This document shows, in pieces, positions 49,848-59,944 of a DNA stretch of 64,000 bases. The stretch comes from Candidatus Peregrinibacteria bacterium GW2011_GWF2_39_17 (lineage in GTDB: Bacteria; Patescibacteriota; Gracilibacteria; UBA1369; UBA12473), in NCBI GenBank assembly GCA_000993615.1, contig LBWM01000007.1:1-64000 (forward strand). Direction: 5' to 3'. Numbering within the stretch: position 1 is the stretch's first letter; the number at the start of each line of letters is the position of its first letter. The notes under the pieces were generated by a model. It was not told where the DNA came from and did not search any database. It was given only the letters and a program-made list of their open reading frames with translations. Position numbers and translations under genes: made by a program.

Positions 49848-50849
49848 CTAGTGTAAAGTCACGTCTGGCCTAGAATTTTCCAAAGGAAGAGAACTTCGCA
49901 TCTTGGTTTTAGTGGTGAGTTGTTGTAGTTCCCTAGATAGTTCCGCGATCTGTTTTCTAAGTAGAAATATTTCTTTCTGTTGTTCAGTGTCTAAATTATG
50001 CCCTTTTTTTATTAGAATTGCCCTTAACTCTTGTATAATTTTCATGCTTTTATCTAGTTGAGCCTGGAGTTGGGTTAATTCATTTTCTTTCGCTGATAGT
50101 ATTCCATTAAGAGCTTTCGCATTAGCTTCCCACCTAGTTTTTTCCATTTTTAAGTCACTGATGATTGTATCACCGCTTGCTATTGCTTGTTTTTGTTGTT
50201 CTTCTAGGCTCAAGGATTCATTGAGTTTAATTCTCAATGCACTAACCTGGTCTCCTAACTTTTCCACGACTGCATTTGCCCTTTTTAATTCATCATCCTT
50301 TTTTCCATCAAAAAATGCTCTGTCTTTTTCAGCTCTGGCCATAGTTTTTTGTACCCTTATGCCCTTTAATTTTTGGTGAATTAGTCCGGCCGCAAGTCCA
50401 AGAATTATGATCGGCGACAATATTCCTTCAATTTTCCCCCGTATATCTTGTCTATTTGCTTCCACTGGCTCACCAGAAATCATTTCAACTGTTTTTTTGT
50501 CCACTACTGGCACTTCTGCCTGTTTTCTTGCTGTAACTAAAGTAATTCCCTCTAAAACAGGGAAAAACCCATCGCTATTTGGAGTTTCTAAAACTTTTTT
50601 TACTTTTCCTTTTAATACATCAACACTAAGCGGCTTACCATCAGCCCCCAAAAAAAGATTTTCCGCAGTCTCAGGATTATGATCCGTATCAATCCCAAAT
50701 ACCCCTTGGCTATTAATGAGGCTCCCTTGTTGCAATTCAGGTGGAAATTTTTCTCCTTCCTTGGGTAGTACTCTAATTTGATGGGTTTGATCTACCAGGA
50801 GATCAACGGTGTAGCTATCAGAATGCGGATTTTTTTGGTTATTAACCAT
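49848..50849 (-). CDS. Membrane-anchored coiled-coil protein, hypothetical
   Basis: 333 residues. A polar N-terminal domain (about 1-135) precedes one hydrophobic helix (GILSPIIILGLAAGLIHQKL, near 140-160). A long coiled coil follows (about 175-315), with heptad-like repeats of Leu and Glu/Lys/Gln. The C-terminus is basic and disordered. No known domain. It is 39 nt after the 50889-51617 gene and probably cotranscribed with it. Confidence 0.65.
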   Translation of the reverse strand: MVNNQKNPHSDSYTVDLLVDQTHQIRVLPKEGEKFPPELQQGSLINSQGVFGIDTDHNPETAENLFLGADGKPLSVDVLKGKVKKVLETPNSDGFFPVLEGITLVTARKQAEVPVVDKKTVEMISGEPVEANRQDIRGKIEGILSPIIILGLAAGLIHQKLKGIRVQKTMARAEKDRAFFDGKKDDELKRANAVVEKLGDQVSALRIKLNESLSLEEQQKQAIASGDTIISDLKMEKTRWEANAKALNGILSAKENELTQLQAQLDKSMKIIQELRAILIKKGHNLDTEQQKEIFLLRKQIAELSRELQQLTTKTKMRSSLPLENSRPDVTLH

Positions 50850-50888
50850 AAACTATAAAATTAATAAGAAATTTAAATTAAGATTAAC

Positions 50889-51617
50889 CTATAGATCGTC
50901 CAGGTTCCCTTCGATATAAGGGGGAGTGGGTTCTAAGTGATCTAAGCTTCCATCAATTGTGTTAATTTCGTTTTGAATTGCAAGCTTAATACGTTGTAAT
51001 TCGTTTTTTGTTCTAGAGAATAGTCGCTTTTTTTTCTCTAAACGTTCAACTGTAACTTCCACCGCTTGGATAATCCCCGGATTTTTTTCGAGCCTGGCCC
51101 CAGTATCAATTACAAAAAGAAGCTTGTCTCCACGTTTAACTTCAATTTTTTTACCTTTATCAGTTACTTCGAGCAAATCATTAACTGCCATGGAATTTAC
51201 ATCCGCAATCTCTTCGTAATAAGCTGAAGCGGAGCTTGTTTGCTTTTGATGAAGTAAAACACAGATGGTTTCCATGACGTGCAAATCCAAGAGCGCGGCA
51301 AGCATAGGTGTTAATGGAGTATAGGTTGGTTCATAGAGTTTTCGCAGAGCTTTATATAGGGTATCAACTTGGTTTAAATCCTGTTCTTTATTTGGCGCCC
51401 ATTGCTGTTCAATTTGCTGAATTTGTCCAGCATCAAGTTTGATATTAGAAAAACTGGGGGAATGATGAAATTTCTCTCGATAATTAGCGCGCATTTCCAG
51501 GAGACGGCGAGTAAATACTTCTTGTTGAGACTGGACTTCTTTAATTTGAGCTAATCCAGGGGTAATCTTGGGATTTTTGTGACTATGTTCTGGTTTTGAA
51601 TAAAAACCGGTATCCAT
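50889..51617 (-). CDS. Hypothetical soluble protein
   Basis: About 242 residues, mostly helical, without signal peptide. The C-terminal part (VTVERLEKKKRLFSRTKNEL and following) is charged and helical. The N-terminal region has PSFSNIKLDAGQIQQIEQQW. I recognise no family. The start at 51617 is preferred; the ATG at 51647 adds 10 residues. Together with the coiled-coil membrane protein it forms a two-gene operon from the promoter at 51679-51706. Confidence 0.6.
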   Translation of the reverse strand: MDTGFYSKPEHSHKNPKITPGLAQIKEVQSQQEVFTRRLLEMRANYREKFHHSPSFSNIKLDAGQIQQIEQQWAPNKEQDLNQVDTLYKALRKLYEPTYTPLTPMLAALLDLHVMETICVLLHQKQTSSASAYYEEIADVNSMAVNDLLEVTDKGKKIEVKRGDKLLFVIDTGARLEKNPGIIQAVEVTVERLEKKKRLFSRTKNELQRIKLAIQNEINTIDGSLDHLEPTPPYIEGNLDDL

Positions 51618-51678
51618 ATTTTCCCCTTGGATTTGATATTTAACCATTTAAATTTATAGTTTAGGACTAAATCTTATA

Positions 51679-51706
51679 ATTATAACATTTTTTAAGAATT
51701 AAGCAA
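51679..51706 (-). promoter_or_regulatory. Promoter of the two-gene hypothetical operon
   Basis: Minus strand: TTGCTT (51701-51706), 16-nt spacer, TATAAT (51679-51684). Confidence 0.6.
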
Positions 51707-51972
51707 GATTTTTATTGCTAATTTGCGGTGAGATTCAAAACAAAATAATCGTTCTCGAAATTCTTCGACCGAAAAATCATCTTAAAAGTTTCAAAAATAT
51801 GTTGGCAATGAGCGAAAGGTTTTTGAGGATCTGTTGACTTAAAGCCATTTTAACTTAAAATTAAAACCTCGCCGGTGGTGGGGGGGCAGCCACAGCCACT
51901 TGAAACTTTTCATAGGTTTCAGGTGTCAAAAAGAGCGACTACTCAAATTTTTATTTCTTCTAATTTCATTCT
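51707..51972 (+). other. Non-coding upstream region of the 1418-residue surface protein
   Basis: No gene seen. It has a TTGACT at about 51834 without a convincing -10, a G-rich stretch near 51875-51892, and an imperfect hairpin TGAAACTTTTCATAGGTTTC around 51900-51920. Plus-strand promoter control of the large gene is unclear. Confidence 0.3.
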
Positions 51973-54900
51973 ATGAATATCTCAAAATTTTCAAAGAGGA
52001 AACAAGCAATTATTGCGCTTCAATTATTGGTCGCAATGTTGTTTTTCATTCCAAATGCTTATGCGTTGCAATCCACGGTAACTACTACTACTTCGCAACG
52101 TGGGCCAAATACTACTCAGTCCATAAATACCCAAACAACTTCTCCTAATACTTCCAGCTCTTCGAATTTAGGAACTACAACACCTTCTTATATTGAAGAA
52201 AATTTAGCCGAAAATAATTTCGATCTTTACGTGGATAGTATTGCTTATAAGGTGATTAATTATTCGTCAACAACAATGGAGGAATTTTTGAGAGTTAACT
52301 TTTGTTCTAGCGGAATTACAAACGATCAATACAATCAGAGTACTGAAATAAGCCTAACTGCTAACGGAATTACAAAAAACAGCCAAGTCGGACTTTATTA
52401 TTTGGCTTATCCGGATAATTGTTTTACAAAGGATTATCCCTTGAAGGACTTTGGATTTGGGATGAATTCCTCTTATTACGTTGGGCATCCAACCACGAAT
52501 TTGCCGGTTCAGGCTGACATCGGAATAATTAATAATGTTTGTGAATTCGCGATTGAAGAAGATTGCAATAGCACCGATGAAATCATTTCCGCAAATAATT
52601 ATCAGGCGGAAGACATCTATCTACCACTTGATACTAGAGTGGATCTCTATTTTGGTAAAATTGGCAATTCTTATATTCGTTATGATGTTGGGGCACCTAA
52701 TCAAGATAAATTAACCTTAAATACTTGTCAGAAAAATATCGCCTTATCTAAAAAGGGGGTCACCTACGCGAATTTTGACCTTAAATTGTCGAGTATTAGC
52801 GGCGAAGGAGCAGAGGAAATAATTTTAAAAACCATCACTAAAAAAGTTAGCTTTTCGGTTCAAAAAAATTGTCAGGAAATTACATTTAATGCCGCTGATT
52901 TTATCGGGACTCAAAACGGTGGACACATTGCTGGTGCCTATTCCATGAAGGCCGAAATTGTGGGTGTATACCCTGAATACGAGGGGACTACACCTGAAGT
53001 TAGTGATAATAACAATATTATCTACGAGTCGGTTACAGTCGCGGATAACTCGGTGGATTTTTATATTCCACAAAATCAGTCTTATCCTGGGATTTCTTAC
53101 GAATCCAGTAGTGATACGATGAAATTTGATTATTGTCTTAAATCAAAATATCCAGTCGATGTGGCCGGAGTTGTTTTAGGAGTAGAATTAAACGGAAAAA
53201 CCTCTAATATAGGGATTGGGGCACTTGCTGATGGCGAATGCAAGTCAGCTTATTTTAGCCCTTATGATTTCGGAATGGGGCTTGACTATGGCGAACATCA
53301 GGCCGGAGTTTATAAAGTCGCTGCTTATCTTGATTCTCCGGAAATTTATAATATTTATTACGAGGCCGATGAAAATAATAATAAATTACTGCTCGATAAT
53401 TTTAATTTACCTGCTGCTGGAAGTATGCCAGAATTATTTCTTGATAAAGAAAATGGTGATCAGCCGATGATCGGTTATGATTTTAGCGCCGATTCTTTTC
53501 AAGTGGGATATTGTATCGAGAATGTAAGTCCAGAGAATGATATTGTGATTAGTTTCACTGCAAATGATAAGACCGTTAAAGAGAATTTTAAAAATAATAC
53601 CTATAGTCAGGAAGGTTGTGGCATAGCGAATTTTCCCATAAAAGGATTTGATATCAGTAATGCTTACGGACAGCACGCTTCTGGTAAATATGAAGTTAGT
53701 GCCTACATTGATCCACCAATCACTAATAGTAGTAATACTTGGATTGGGGCCTATCAGGAATATGATGAAGCCAACAATCAGTCCGGGGTAGTGGAAGTTG
53801 AAATAGAAGATACCAGGTTAAATTTAAGCCTCAGCAATTTAACCTATGATCAGACGACAAAAATGTTTAGCGTCGATTATGCAGTTTCTAATCGTCCAGC
53901 ATCATTAAACAATGTCTTACTTCATTTTACAGCCTTAAATGCCCCTTATTATGACGAAATAAATAAAATGGAATTAGATCCGACTGAATATATCCAAGTT
54001 GATTTATTAAAAGGGAATAACGGAACAATAATTTCTAGTTCGATCGATTGGTTTTTAGCCGAAAGTAAGGTTATTTATCCTTATGCTGGGCCAATGGTCG
54101 CTACTATCGATCCTGATAATTCTTTAGATGAACAAAACGAAAGTGATAATGAAATGAGCATGACCATAAATTATGCGCCACCCACAGGAACAGGAAATCT
54201 TTATATTAACACAGCCGCTGGGGTAAAAGGAGTTTCCTATGTAGCTAATGCTTCGTATGTTGATAAAAAAACCGGAACAACAGTGAATGTTTATGACTCT
54301 TTCCAAGTTGATTATTGCCTACAAGGTATCAGTAGTGATGAATTGGCCCAAATGGAAGTAAGCATTTTGGTAAATGGGACTCCAGAAACTATGATTTATG
54401 ATTTGGGAAACCAAGATGAGTGCGCTTCAATTTATATTCCGCTTTATATGGCTAAGATTAGCACTGGCAACAATCAACACGCGGCCGGCACTTATGAAAT
54501 TGTTGTTAATATGGACCCTAATAATCTGATTAATGAAGTTAAGGAAGAGGATAATCAATATTTAGCTCGGGTTGATGTCCCGAACACAATTATTGATTTG
54601 GCAATAGTGGCGGTTTCTCATGATAATGAGGAAAACGTTTTGGATATCGAATATCATATCCATAATCCTTACAACAGTGTGTCTGCGCAGAATTCTTTTA
54701 GCGTTCGGGTTGAAATCAACGGAATAGGGAATACGTTTTTGGTTACTCCGGATACAAAAATTTGTTCCAGTAACAATACTCCAGAATGTGGAATTTTAAA
54801 ATCTAACACCTTAAGCGTCGGCCATTATAATTTAACAGGTACGGAAACGGAGGTTAAGGCGTGGATCGTTATTGATCCTTCAAATAGTATAGTTGAAGCT

Positions 54901-56229
54901 GATGAAACTAATAATGGCGGAGATTTAATTATTCCTTTGGTTTGCAGTAATATTTATTATTTAGATCAGGATAATGATGGTTTCGGAGATGCTACTTCTA
55001 AAGTTATAGGTTGCAGTACCCCAAAGGGATATTCAGTTAATAAAACTGATAATTGCCCATCTGATTCAAACGTTGAGCAGTTCGATCAGGATAATGATGG
55101 TAAAGGAGATATCTGTGATGCTGACCTCGATGGAGATGGGGTTGATAATAGCTTGGATTGTGATGCTTATGATGCTTCGCAGGGATTGCCTTTCTCTTAC
55201 TACTATGATTCAGATCAGGATAATTACGGCGCTGGAATTTTGCAAAACAGTTGTACTTTTTCGGAAAGCTATGTCTATGCTGCTAGCCAAGGTAATGATG
55301 CCAATAATTACGATTCTACAATTTACCCTGGAGCGCCTGAATATTGTGATGGGAAGGACAATAATCAAGATGGGAAGATCGATGAAAGTTCAGGTGTTGG
55401 TATTACCTATTATGCGGATCCAGACAAAGATACAAAGGGGTCTGGCAGTGGCATGATCTTTTACACCTGCTCTGCGCCCGCTGGTTATGTTTCCAATAAC
55501 CTGGATAATTGTCCAAATATTAGCAACGTAGAGCAATATGACCTTGATAAGGATGGTCAGGGAGATGTGTGTGATAGTGATAAGGATGGAGACGGTATGC
55601 CCAATGATTGGGAAGATCAATATGGACTTAGTTCAGATTTTTACAATGCTTCTGGTGATTTTGATGGAGATAGCTACACCAACTATCAGGAATATCAACT
55701 TGGGTTAGATCCTAACCTCTATGCTACAATTATTCATTCAGCGGATATTTTCGATAGCCCAGTTTATGGGATTTGGAACTACATAGGGGATGGTTTTAAT
55801 GTAAAAAATGATCCTGAAAATTTCATTGAAGGGAATGGTAGCGTTTCATTTGATATGGTGGTAAATCAATCGACACAAGTATATGCAGGAATGAATCTTA
55901 ATAGCCAAAATCCGCTTGATTTATCAAATTATGCGTCTTCTGGCACTGTTCGGTTTTGGATTTATTTACCAGAAGTAACACATGTATACAATATAAGATT
56001 TTTATTGGGCAATGATGATCATAATTTTTGGGATTGGCGTATTTATGAATCAACACAAGGCGCATTTAAAGTGGGATGGAATCCAATTATGGTTTCAACG
56101 TCCACTCCCGCCCAAATTGCGGGATTAATCGATCCGAAATTAATAGATTTTGCATCAATTAGAATAAATTATGACGGCTCACAGACCGATCAGCAAAATT
56201 ATCGTATTGACGCTGTCACGATCGAATAG
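51973..56229 (+). CDS. Giant CARDB-repeat surface protein with calcium-binding segment
   Basis: 1418 residues. A signal peptide ([19 protein letters not shown]) precedes a Ser/Thr-rich stretch. Residues about 75-990 hold about six CARDB-like beta-sandwich repeats, each about 130-150 residues with a DLY/DFY...VxYC start and a Y-DEADNNN-type end. Residues about 995-1235 carry Asp/Asn-rich thrombospondin type 3-like calcium repeats ([25 protein letters not shown]) and MopE-like metal-binding motifs ([20 protein letters not shown]). The C-terminal 160 residues look like a jelly-roll carbohydrate-binding domain. The protein is secreted; no cell-wall sorting motif or anchor helix is visible. An adhesin or host-contact role is plausible, unproven. 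Confidence 0.8.
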   Translation: MNISKFSKRKQAIIALQLLVAMLFFIPNAYALQSTVTTTTSQRGPNTTQSINTQTTSPNTSSSSNLGTTTPSYIEENLAENNFDLYVDSIAYKVINYSSTTMEEFLRVNFCSSGITNDQYNQSTEISLTANGITKNSQVGLYYLAYPDNCFTKDYPLKDFGFGMNSSYYVGHPTTNLPVQADIGIINNVCEFAIEEDCNSTDEIISANNYQAEDIYLPLDTRVDLYFGKIGNSYIRYDVGAPNQDKLTLNTCQKNIALSKKGVTYANFDLKLSSISGEGAEEIILKTITKKVSFSVQKNCQEITFNAADFIGTQNGGHIAGAYSMKAEIVGVYPEYEGTTPEVSDNNNIIYESVTVADNSVDFYIPQNQSYPGISYESSSDTMKFDYCLKSKYPVDVAGVVLGVELNGKTSNIGIGALADGECKSAYFSPYDFGMGLDYGEHQAGVYKVAAYLDSPEIYNIYYEADENNNKLLLDNFNLPAAGSMPELFLDKENGDQPMIGYDFSADSFQVGYCIENVSPENDIVISFTANDKTVKENFKNNTYSQEGCGIANFPIKGFDISNAYGQHASGKYEVSAYIDPPITNSSNTWIGAYQEYDEANNQSGVVEVEIEDTRLNLSLSNLTYDQTTKMFSVDYAVSNRPASLNNVLLHFTALNAPYYDEINKMELDPTEYIQVDLLKGNNGTIISSSIDWFLAESKVIYPYAGPMVATIDPDNSLDEQNESDNEMSMTINYAPPTGTGNLYINTAAGVKGVSYVANASYVDKKTGTTVNVYDSFQVDYCLQGISSDELAQMEVSILVNGTPETMIYDLGNQDECASIYIPLYMAKISTGNNQHAAGTYEIVVNMDPNNLINEVKEEDNQYLARVDVPNTIIDLAIVAVSHDNEENVLDIEYHIHNPYNSVSAQNSFSVRVEINGIGNTFLVTPDTKICSSNNTPECGILKSNTLSVGHYNLTGTETEVKAWIVIDPSNSIVEADETNNGGDLIIPLVCSNIYYLDQDNDGFGDATSKVIGCSTPKGYSVNKTDNCPSDSNVEQFDQDNDGKGDICDADLDGDGVDNSLDCDAYDASQGLPFSYYYDSDQDNYGAGILQNSCTFSESYVYAASQGNDANNYDSTIYPGAPEYCDGKDNNQDGKIDESSGVGITYYADPDKDTKGSGSGMIFYTCSAPAGYVSNNLDNCPNISNVEQYDLDKDGQGDVCDSDKDGDGMPNDWEDQYGLSSDFYNASGDFDGDSYTNYQEYQLGLDPNLYATIIHSADIFDSPVYGIWNYIGDGFNVKNDPENFIEGNGSVSFDMVVNQSTQVYAGMNLNSQNPLDLSNYASSGTVRFWIYLPEVTHVYNIRFLLGNDDHNFWDWRIYESTQGAFKVGWNPIMVSTSTPAQIAGLIDPKLIDFASIRINYDGSQTDQQNYRIDAVTIE

Positions 56230-56235
56230 TAAAGA

Positions 56236-56263
56236 TTGACTTTTATTTCGGGGTAATTATTAT
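56236..56263 (+). promoter_or_regulatory. Promoter of purL-purQ
   Basis: TTGACT (56236-56241), 16-nt spacer, TATTAT (56258-56263). The ATG is 33 nt downstream. No riboswitch-like fold is seen. Confidence 0.6.
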
Positions 56264-56296
56264 ATCCGCGTCCTTACGATTATTTCTAAGCTTTAA

Positions 56297-59137
56297 ATGA
56301 TTAGAACCTTATCTGTCTTTCCAAAAGATCCCTCCATTGATAGTAAAGGTAAGAGTCTTTTAGCCGATGCTAAAGAATTTTTAAAGGTCAAAACCATCGA
56401 AGAAATTCGTTGCGTTCGGAAATATTATTTAGAAGGAGTTATTGAGTCGGATTTTGAAGCCTTAAGAGCCAAACTATTGGTTGAAGAAGTTTGGCAAGAT
56501 TATGCCATTGATGCGAATTTTTACCCTAATCACCCTCACCAAATCGAAATAGCGTATAAGCCAGCAATGATGAACCCCGAAGTGCGTAGTTTGAAAGAAA
56601 CAGCTAAAGCCTTGGGTATTACACTCAAAGCCGCTGATTCATGTTGGGTTTATTATTTTTTCGGCTCAAACATTGATCAAGCTGAAGTTCAAAACATTAT
56701 TACTAAATTAGTGATGAATCCTTTAATTGAAGATATTCGCACCGAAACGCCGCAAACCCTTATTATTTCAGGACAAATTGGCAAAATAAACACGATTCCG
56801 ATCCGAAATATGGGAGATAAAGAATTAATGGCTCTAAGTCAAAATACTTTATTTTTGACTTTGGAAGAGATGCACACAATTCAAAATTATTTTCAGAAAA
56901 TTGGAAGAGATCCTTATGATGCAGAGTTAGAGACCTTGGCTCAAACATGGTCAGAGCATTGTGGACATAAAACTTTTAAAGCGAATCTAATCATTGACGG
57001 GCAAGAGGTAGTACCGCTTTATAGGCGCCTTAAAGATGCAACAAAAGCTATTAATCATCCTCGCGTGATTTCTTGTTTTAAGGATAATTCCGGAGTTTTT
57101 AAAATTAATGATCAGTATGGTGTTTGTATGAAGGTGGAAACTCATAATTCACCATCTGCTTTGGATCCGTACGGTGGTGCCATGACCGGGACTGGTGGCG
57201 TTTTGCGTGATATTGTGGGAACCGGGAAAGGCGCAAAAGTTATTGCCTCTACGGATATCTTTTGTTTAGGGCCACCAGATCTTGCTGAGGAAAAAGTACC
57301 GGAAGGATGTAAACATCCTCGTTTTATTTTAAAAGGAGTAATTAGAGGAGTAGCAGATTACGGCAATCAAATGGGTGTGCCCACTGTTAATGGGTCACTG
57401 CATTTTCACGAAGATTTTCGAGCCAAACCAACGGTAATTGTGGGGGCGTATGGACTTATTTCGATAGATAAGGCTCAAAAAGGGGAGCCAGAATCAGGAG
57501 ATTTAGTTCTTAGTGTGGGTGGTAAAACCGGACGGGACGGAGTGCACGGAGCTACTTTTTCTAGCGCTGAAATGACCGCTGAAACCGAAAAAGTAAATGC
57601 ATCGGCTGTACAAATAGGTGATCCGATTGAGGAGAAGCGGGCATTTGATGCCATCCTAGAAATGTCAGCGCAGAATATAATCAAGGCTATTACTGATTGC
57701 GGAGCCGGTGGTTTTTCTTCAGCTGTAGGAGAAATGGGCTCAAAGACTGGCGTAAGCATAGATTTGGAAAAGGCTCCTTTAAAATATCTTAGTTTGGATC
57801 CCTGGGAAATTTGGATTTCCGAAAGTCAGGAAAGAATGATTATAGCGCTTTCCCCTGAAAATTTAGGAAAAGCGCAGGCTATTTTTTCAAAATACAACGT
57901 GGAAGGAACTGTTATTGGTACTTTTACAGATGATCAGCAGCTAAGAGTTCGTTATAACGGGGAAACCCTTTGCGATTTGCCCATGGATTTTGTTCATGGT
58001 GGATTAGCGCAACTTTCACTTGAAGGAAAAACTGAAAAATTTAAGTTTGAAGAACCTTCCGCATCTGTTTTGCAAAAAAATAACTATAACGAGGCTTTAA
58101 AAACCATAATGGGAAATTACAATGTTTGTTCAAAAGAATTAATTGTCCGTAAATATGATCATAATGTGCAGGGGACAGCAGTTCAAATGCCCTTTGCCGG
58201 AGGTAATCATCAAAGCCCCAATAATGCCAGTGTTCTGGAACCTCTCCCCGGAATGAAGCAGGGTGTTGTTATAGGCCACGGTTTAAATCCGATTCTTAAT
58301 CGCCTGGATCCCTTTTTGGGTTCAAAATGGGCTATTTTAGAAGCAGTAGCCAATATCGTGGCTCAGGGCGCTGATCCTGAAAACATTGCTCTCTTGGACA
58401 ATTTTATTTATCCGAAACCAGATTCTAAATATTTAGCGGACTTAAGTCGCGCCATTGATGCTTGCGTGGAAACGTCAAAAGAGCTTGGTATGCCGTTTAT
58501 TTCTGGGAAAGACAGCCTTAGTTCGACTTATCGTCGAGGCGATAAAGTAATCCATATTCCTCCGGTGCTATGTGTTTCTGCAGTTGGGATAATTGAAGAT
58601 ATTGAGAAAACAATTTCTTCTCCTTTTAAGAAAAGTGGTAACAAAATAGTACTTATTGGTGAAACAAAGCCAGAGCTAGGGGGCTCAATATATTATGATT
58701 CGCTGGGCTATGTTGGGACACAAGTGCCCACCATTGATACTAAGCTGGCTTTTCAAATTTTTAAGGCTATCCACCAGGGAATTAAGCAGGGGATTATCCT
58801 TTCTTGTCAGGATATAAGCGAGGGAGGGTTAATCTCAAGTATTGCGGAAATGAGCTTTGGTGAATTGTTTGGAACAAAAATTGTAGCCTCAGTCGAAGGA
58901 ATGAAGGATTACGAATGGTTATTTTCGGAATCACCGGGAAGATTTGTCTGTGAAGTTGCGGAGAAAGATATGGGAATACTTAAAACCATTTGCGATTCTA
59001 TTCCGTGCATTTTAGTGGGCGAAATTAATTTGGAACAAAGAATAGTTGTTGAACTAAATCAAAAATCAGTTCTTGAACTGAATATAAATGATCTAAAACA
59101 GGAATGGCAGGCACCAATGAAAAAGGTTTTTGGGTAG
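56297..59137 (+). CDS. purL: Phosphoribosylformylglycinamidine synthase, PurS-PurL fusion
   Basis: 946 residues. The N-terminal 150 or so residues look like a PurS-type pair of domains (two similar ferredoxin-like units), and the rest is PurL: TWSEHCGHKTFK near 215, ETHNSPSALDPYGGAMTGTGG near 280, KDSLSSTYRRGDKVIHIPPV in the second half. PurL makes FGAM from FGAR, glutamine-derived ammonia and ATP. PurS normally bridges PurL and PurQ; here it appears fused to PurL. PurQ is encoded 37 nt downstream, so the enzyme is a two-chain complex. Other purine genes are not in the window. Confidence 0.92.
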   Translation: MIRTLSVFPKDPSIDSKGKSLLADAKEFLKVKTIEEIRCVRKYYLEGVIESDFEALRAKLLVEEVWQDYAIDANFYPNHPHQIEIAYKPAMMNPEVRSLKETAKALGITLKAADSCWVYYFFGSNIDQAEVQNIITKLVMNPLIEDIRTETPQTLIISGQIGKINTIPIRNMGDKELMALSQNTLFLTLEEMHTIQNYFQKIGRDPYDAELETLAQTWSEHCGHKTFKANLIIDGQEVVPLYRRLKDATKAINHPRVISCFKDNSGVFKINDQYGVCMKVETHNSPSALDPYGGAMTGTGGVLRDIVGTGKGAKVIASTDIFCLGPPDLAEEKVPEGCKHPRFILKGVIRGVADYGNQMGVPTVNGSLHFHEDFRAKPTVIVGAYGLISIDKAQKGEPESGDLVLSVGGKTGRDGVHGATFSSAEMTAETEKVNASAVQIGDPIEEKRAFDAILEMSAQNIIKAITDCGAGGFSSAVGEMGSKTGVSIDLEKAPLKYLSLDPWEIWISESQERMIIALSPENLGKAQAIFSKYNVEGTVIGTFTDDQQLRVRYNGETLCDLPMDFVHGGLAQLSLEGKTEKFKFEEPSASVLQKNNYNEALKTIMGNYNVCSKELIVRKYDHNVQGTAVQMPFAGGNHQSPNNASVLEPLPGMKQGVVIGHGLNPILNRLDPFLGSKWAILEAVANIVAQGADPENIALLDNFIYPKPDSKYLADLSRAIDACVETSKELGMPFISGKDSLSSTYRRGDKVIHIPPVLCVSAVGIIEDIEKTISSPFKKSGNKIVLIGETKPELGGSIYYDSLGYVGTQVPTIDTKLAFQIFKAIHQGIKQGIILSCQDISEGGLISSIAEMSFGELFGTKIVASVEGMKDYEWLFSESPGRFVCEVAEKDMGILKTICDSIPCILVGEINLEQRIVVELNQKSVLELNINDLKQEWQAPMKKVFG

Positions 59138-59174
59138 AAAGTTTTCTGGCTTTATTGTTTTAATTCTAAATTAA

Positions 59175-59942
59175 ATGAAACCTAAAATAGCGCTTCTTTA
59201 TACCGAAGGAATTAACAGAGATCAGGAAAGTGGTTATGCTTTCCGCTTAGCCGGAGGTGAAACTGAATTAGTTCATGTTAGTGAATTGAAAAGCGGTGCT
59301 AAGAAGCTGGCCAATTATCAAATTTTATTTTTACCTGGTGGTTTTGCCAATGGTGACCACCTTTTTTCTGCTAAAATTTGGGCTAGTGAATCATTAGCTT
59401 ATTTTGGCGATCAACTACAAGCTTTTGCCCAGGATGATAAATTGATTATCGGGATTTGTAATGGATTTCAATGCCTGATTAGAACCGGGCTCCTTCCTTT
59501 TAATCATCTTGGTAAAATCGAAGCCACTTTAACTCATAATGCTTCTAATTCTTTTCAATCCAGGTGGGTAAAATTAAAAATTGAATCTTCAAATTGTGTT
59601 TTTACACGAGGTTTGGAGGGGCAAATTATTCGCACACCAGTCTCGCATGGTGAAGGTCGATTTTTAGCTCCAGAAGATGAATTAAATAAAATTGAGCAAG
59701 AAAAACAAGTGGTTTTTCGTTATGTCGATGAGCAGGAAAATCCCACTCAAATTTTTCCAGCAAACCCCAACGGTTCCACGAATGCTATTGCTGGACTTAC
59801 TAGCCCCAATGGTAAAATTTTAGGACTCATGCCGCATCCGGAATGTAATACCATCTGGAATCACTACCCGAATTGGAATGAAGAAAAGCAGAGAGGAGGG
59901 GAATGTTTGCAGTTATTTAAAAATGCCGTGACATATTTTTAA
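59175..59942 (+). CDS. purQ: FGAM synthase glutaminase subunit PurQ
   Basis: 255 residues, class I glutamine amidotransferase. Nucleophile Cys in IIGICNGFQCLIRTGLLP near residue 97, with the His-Glu pair in GLMPHPECN near 221. It releases ammonia from glutamine for PurL. The ending is 2 nt before the convergent M23 peptidase gene. Confidence 0.94.
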   Translation: MKPKIALLYTEGINRDQESGYAFRLAGGETELVHVSELKSGAKKLANYQILFLPGGFANGDHLFSAKIWASESLAYFGDQLQAFAQDDKLIIGICNGFQCLIRTGLLPFNHLGKIEATLTHNASNSFQSRWVKLKIESSNCVFTRGLEGQIIRTPVSHGEGRFLAPEDELNKIEQEKQVVFRYVDEQENPTQIFPANPNGSTNAIAGLTSPNGKILGLMPHPECNTIWNHYPNWNEEKQRGGECLQLFKNAVTYF

Positions 59943-59944
59943 CC

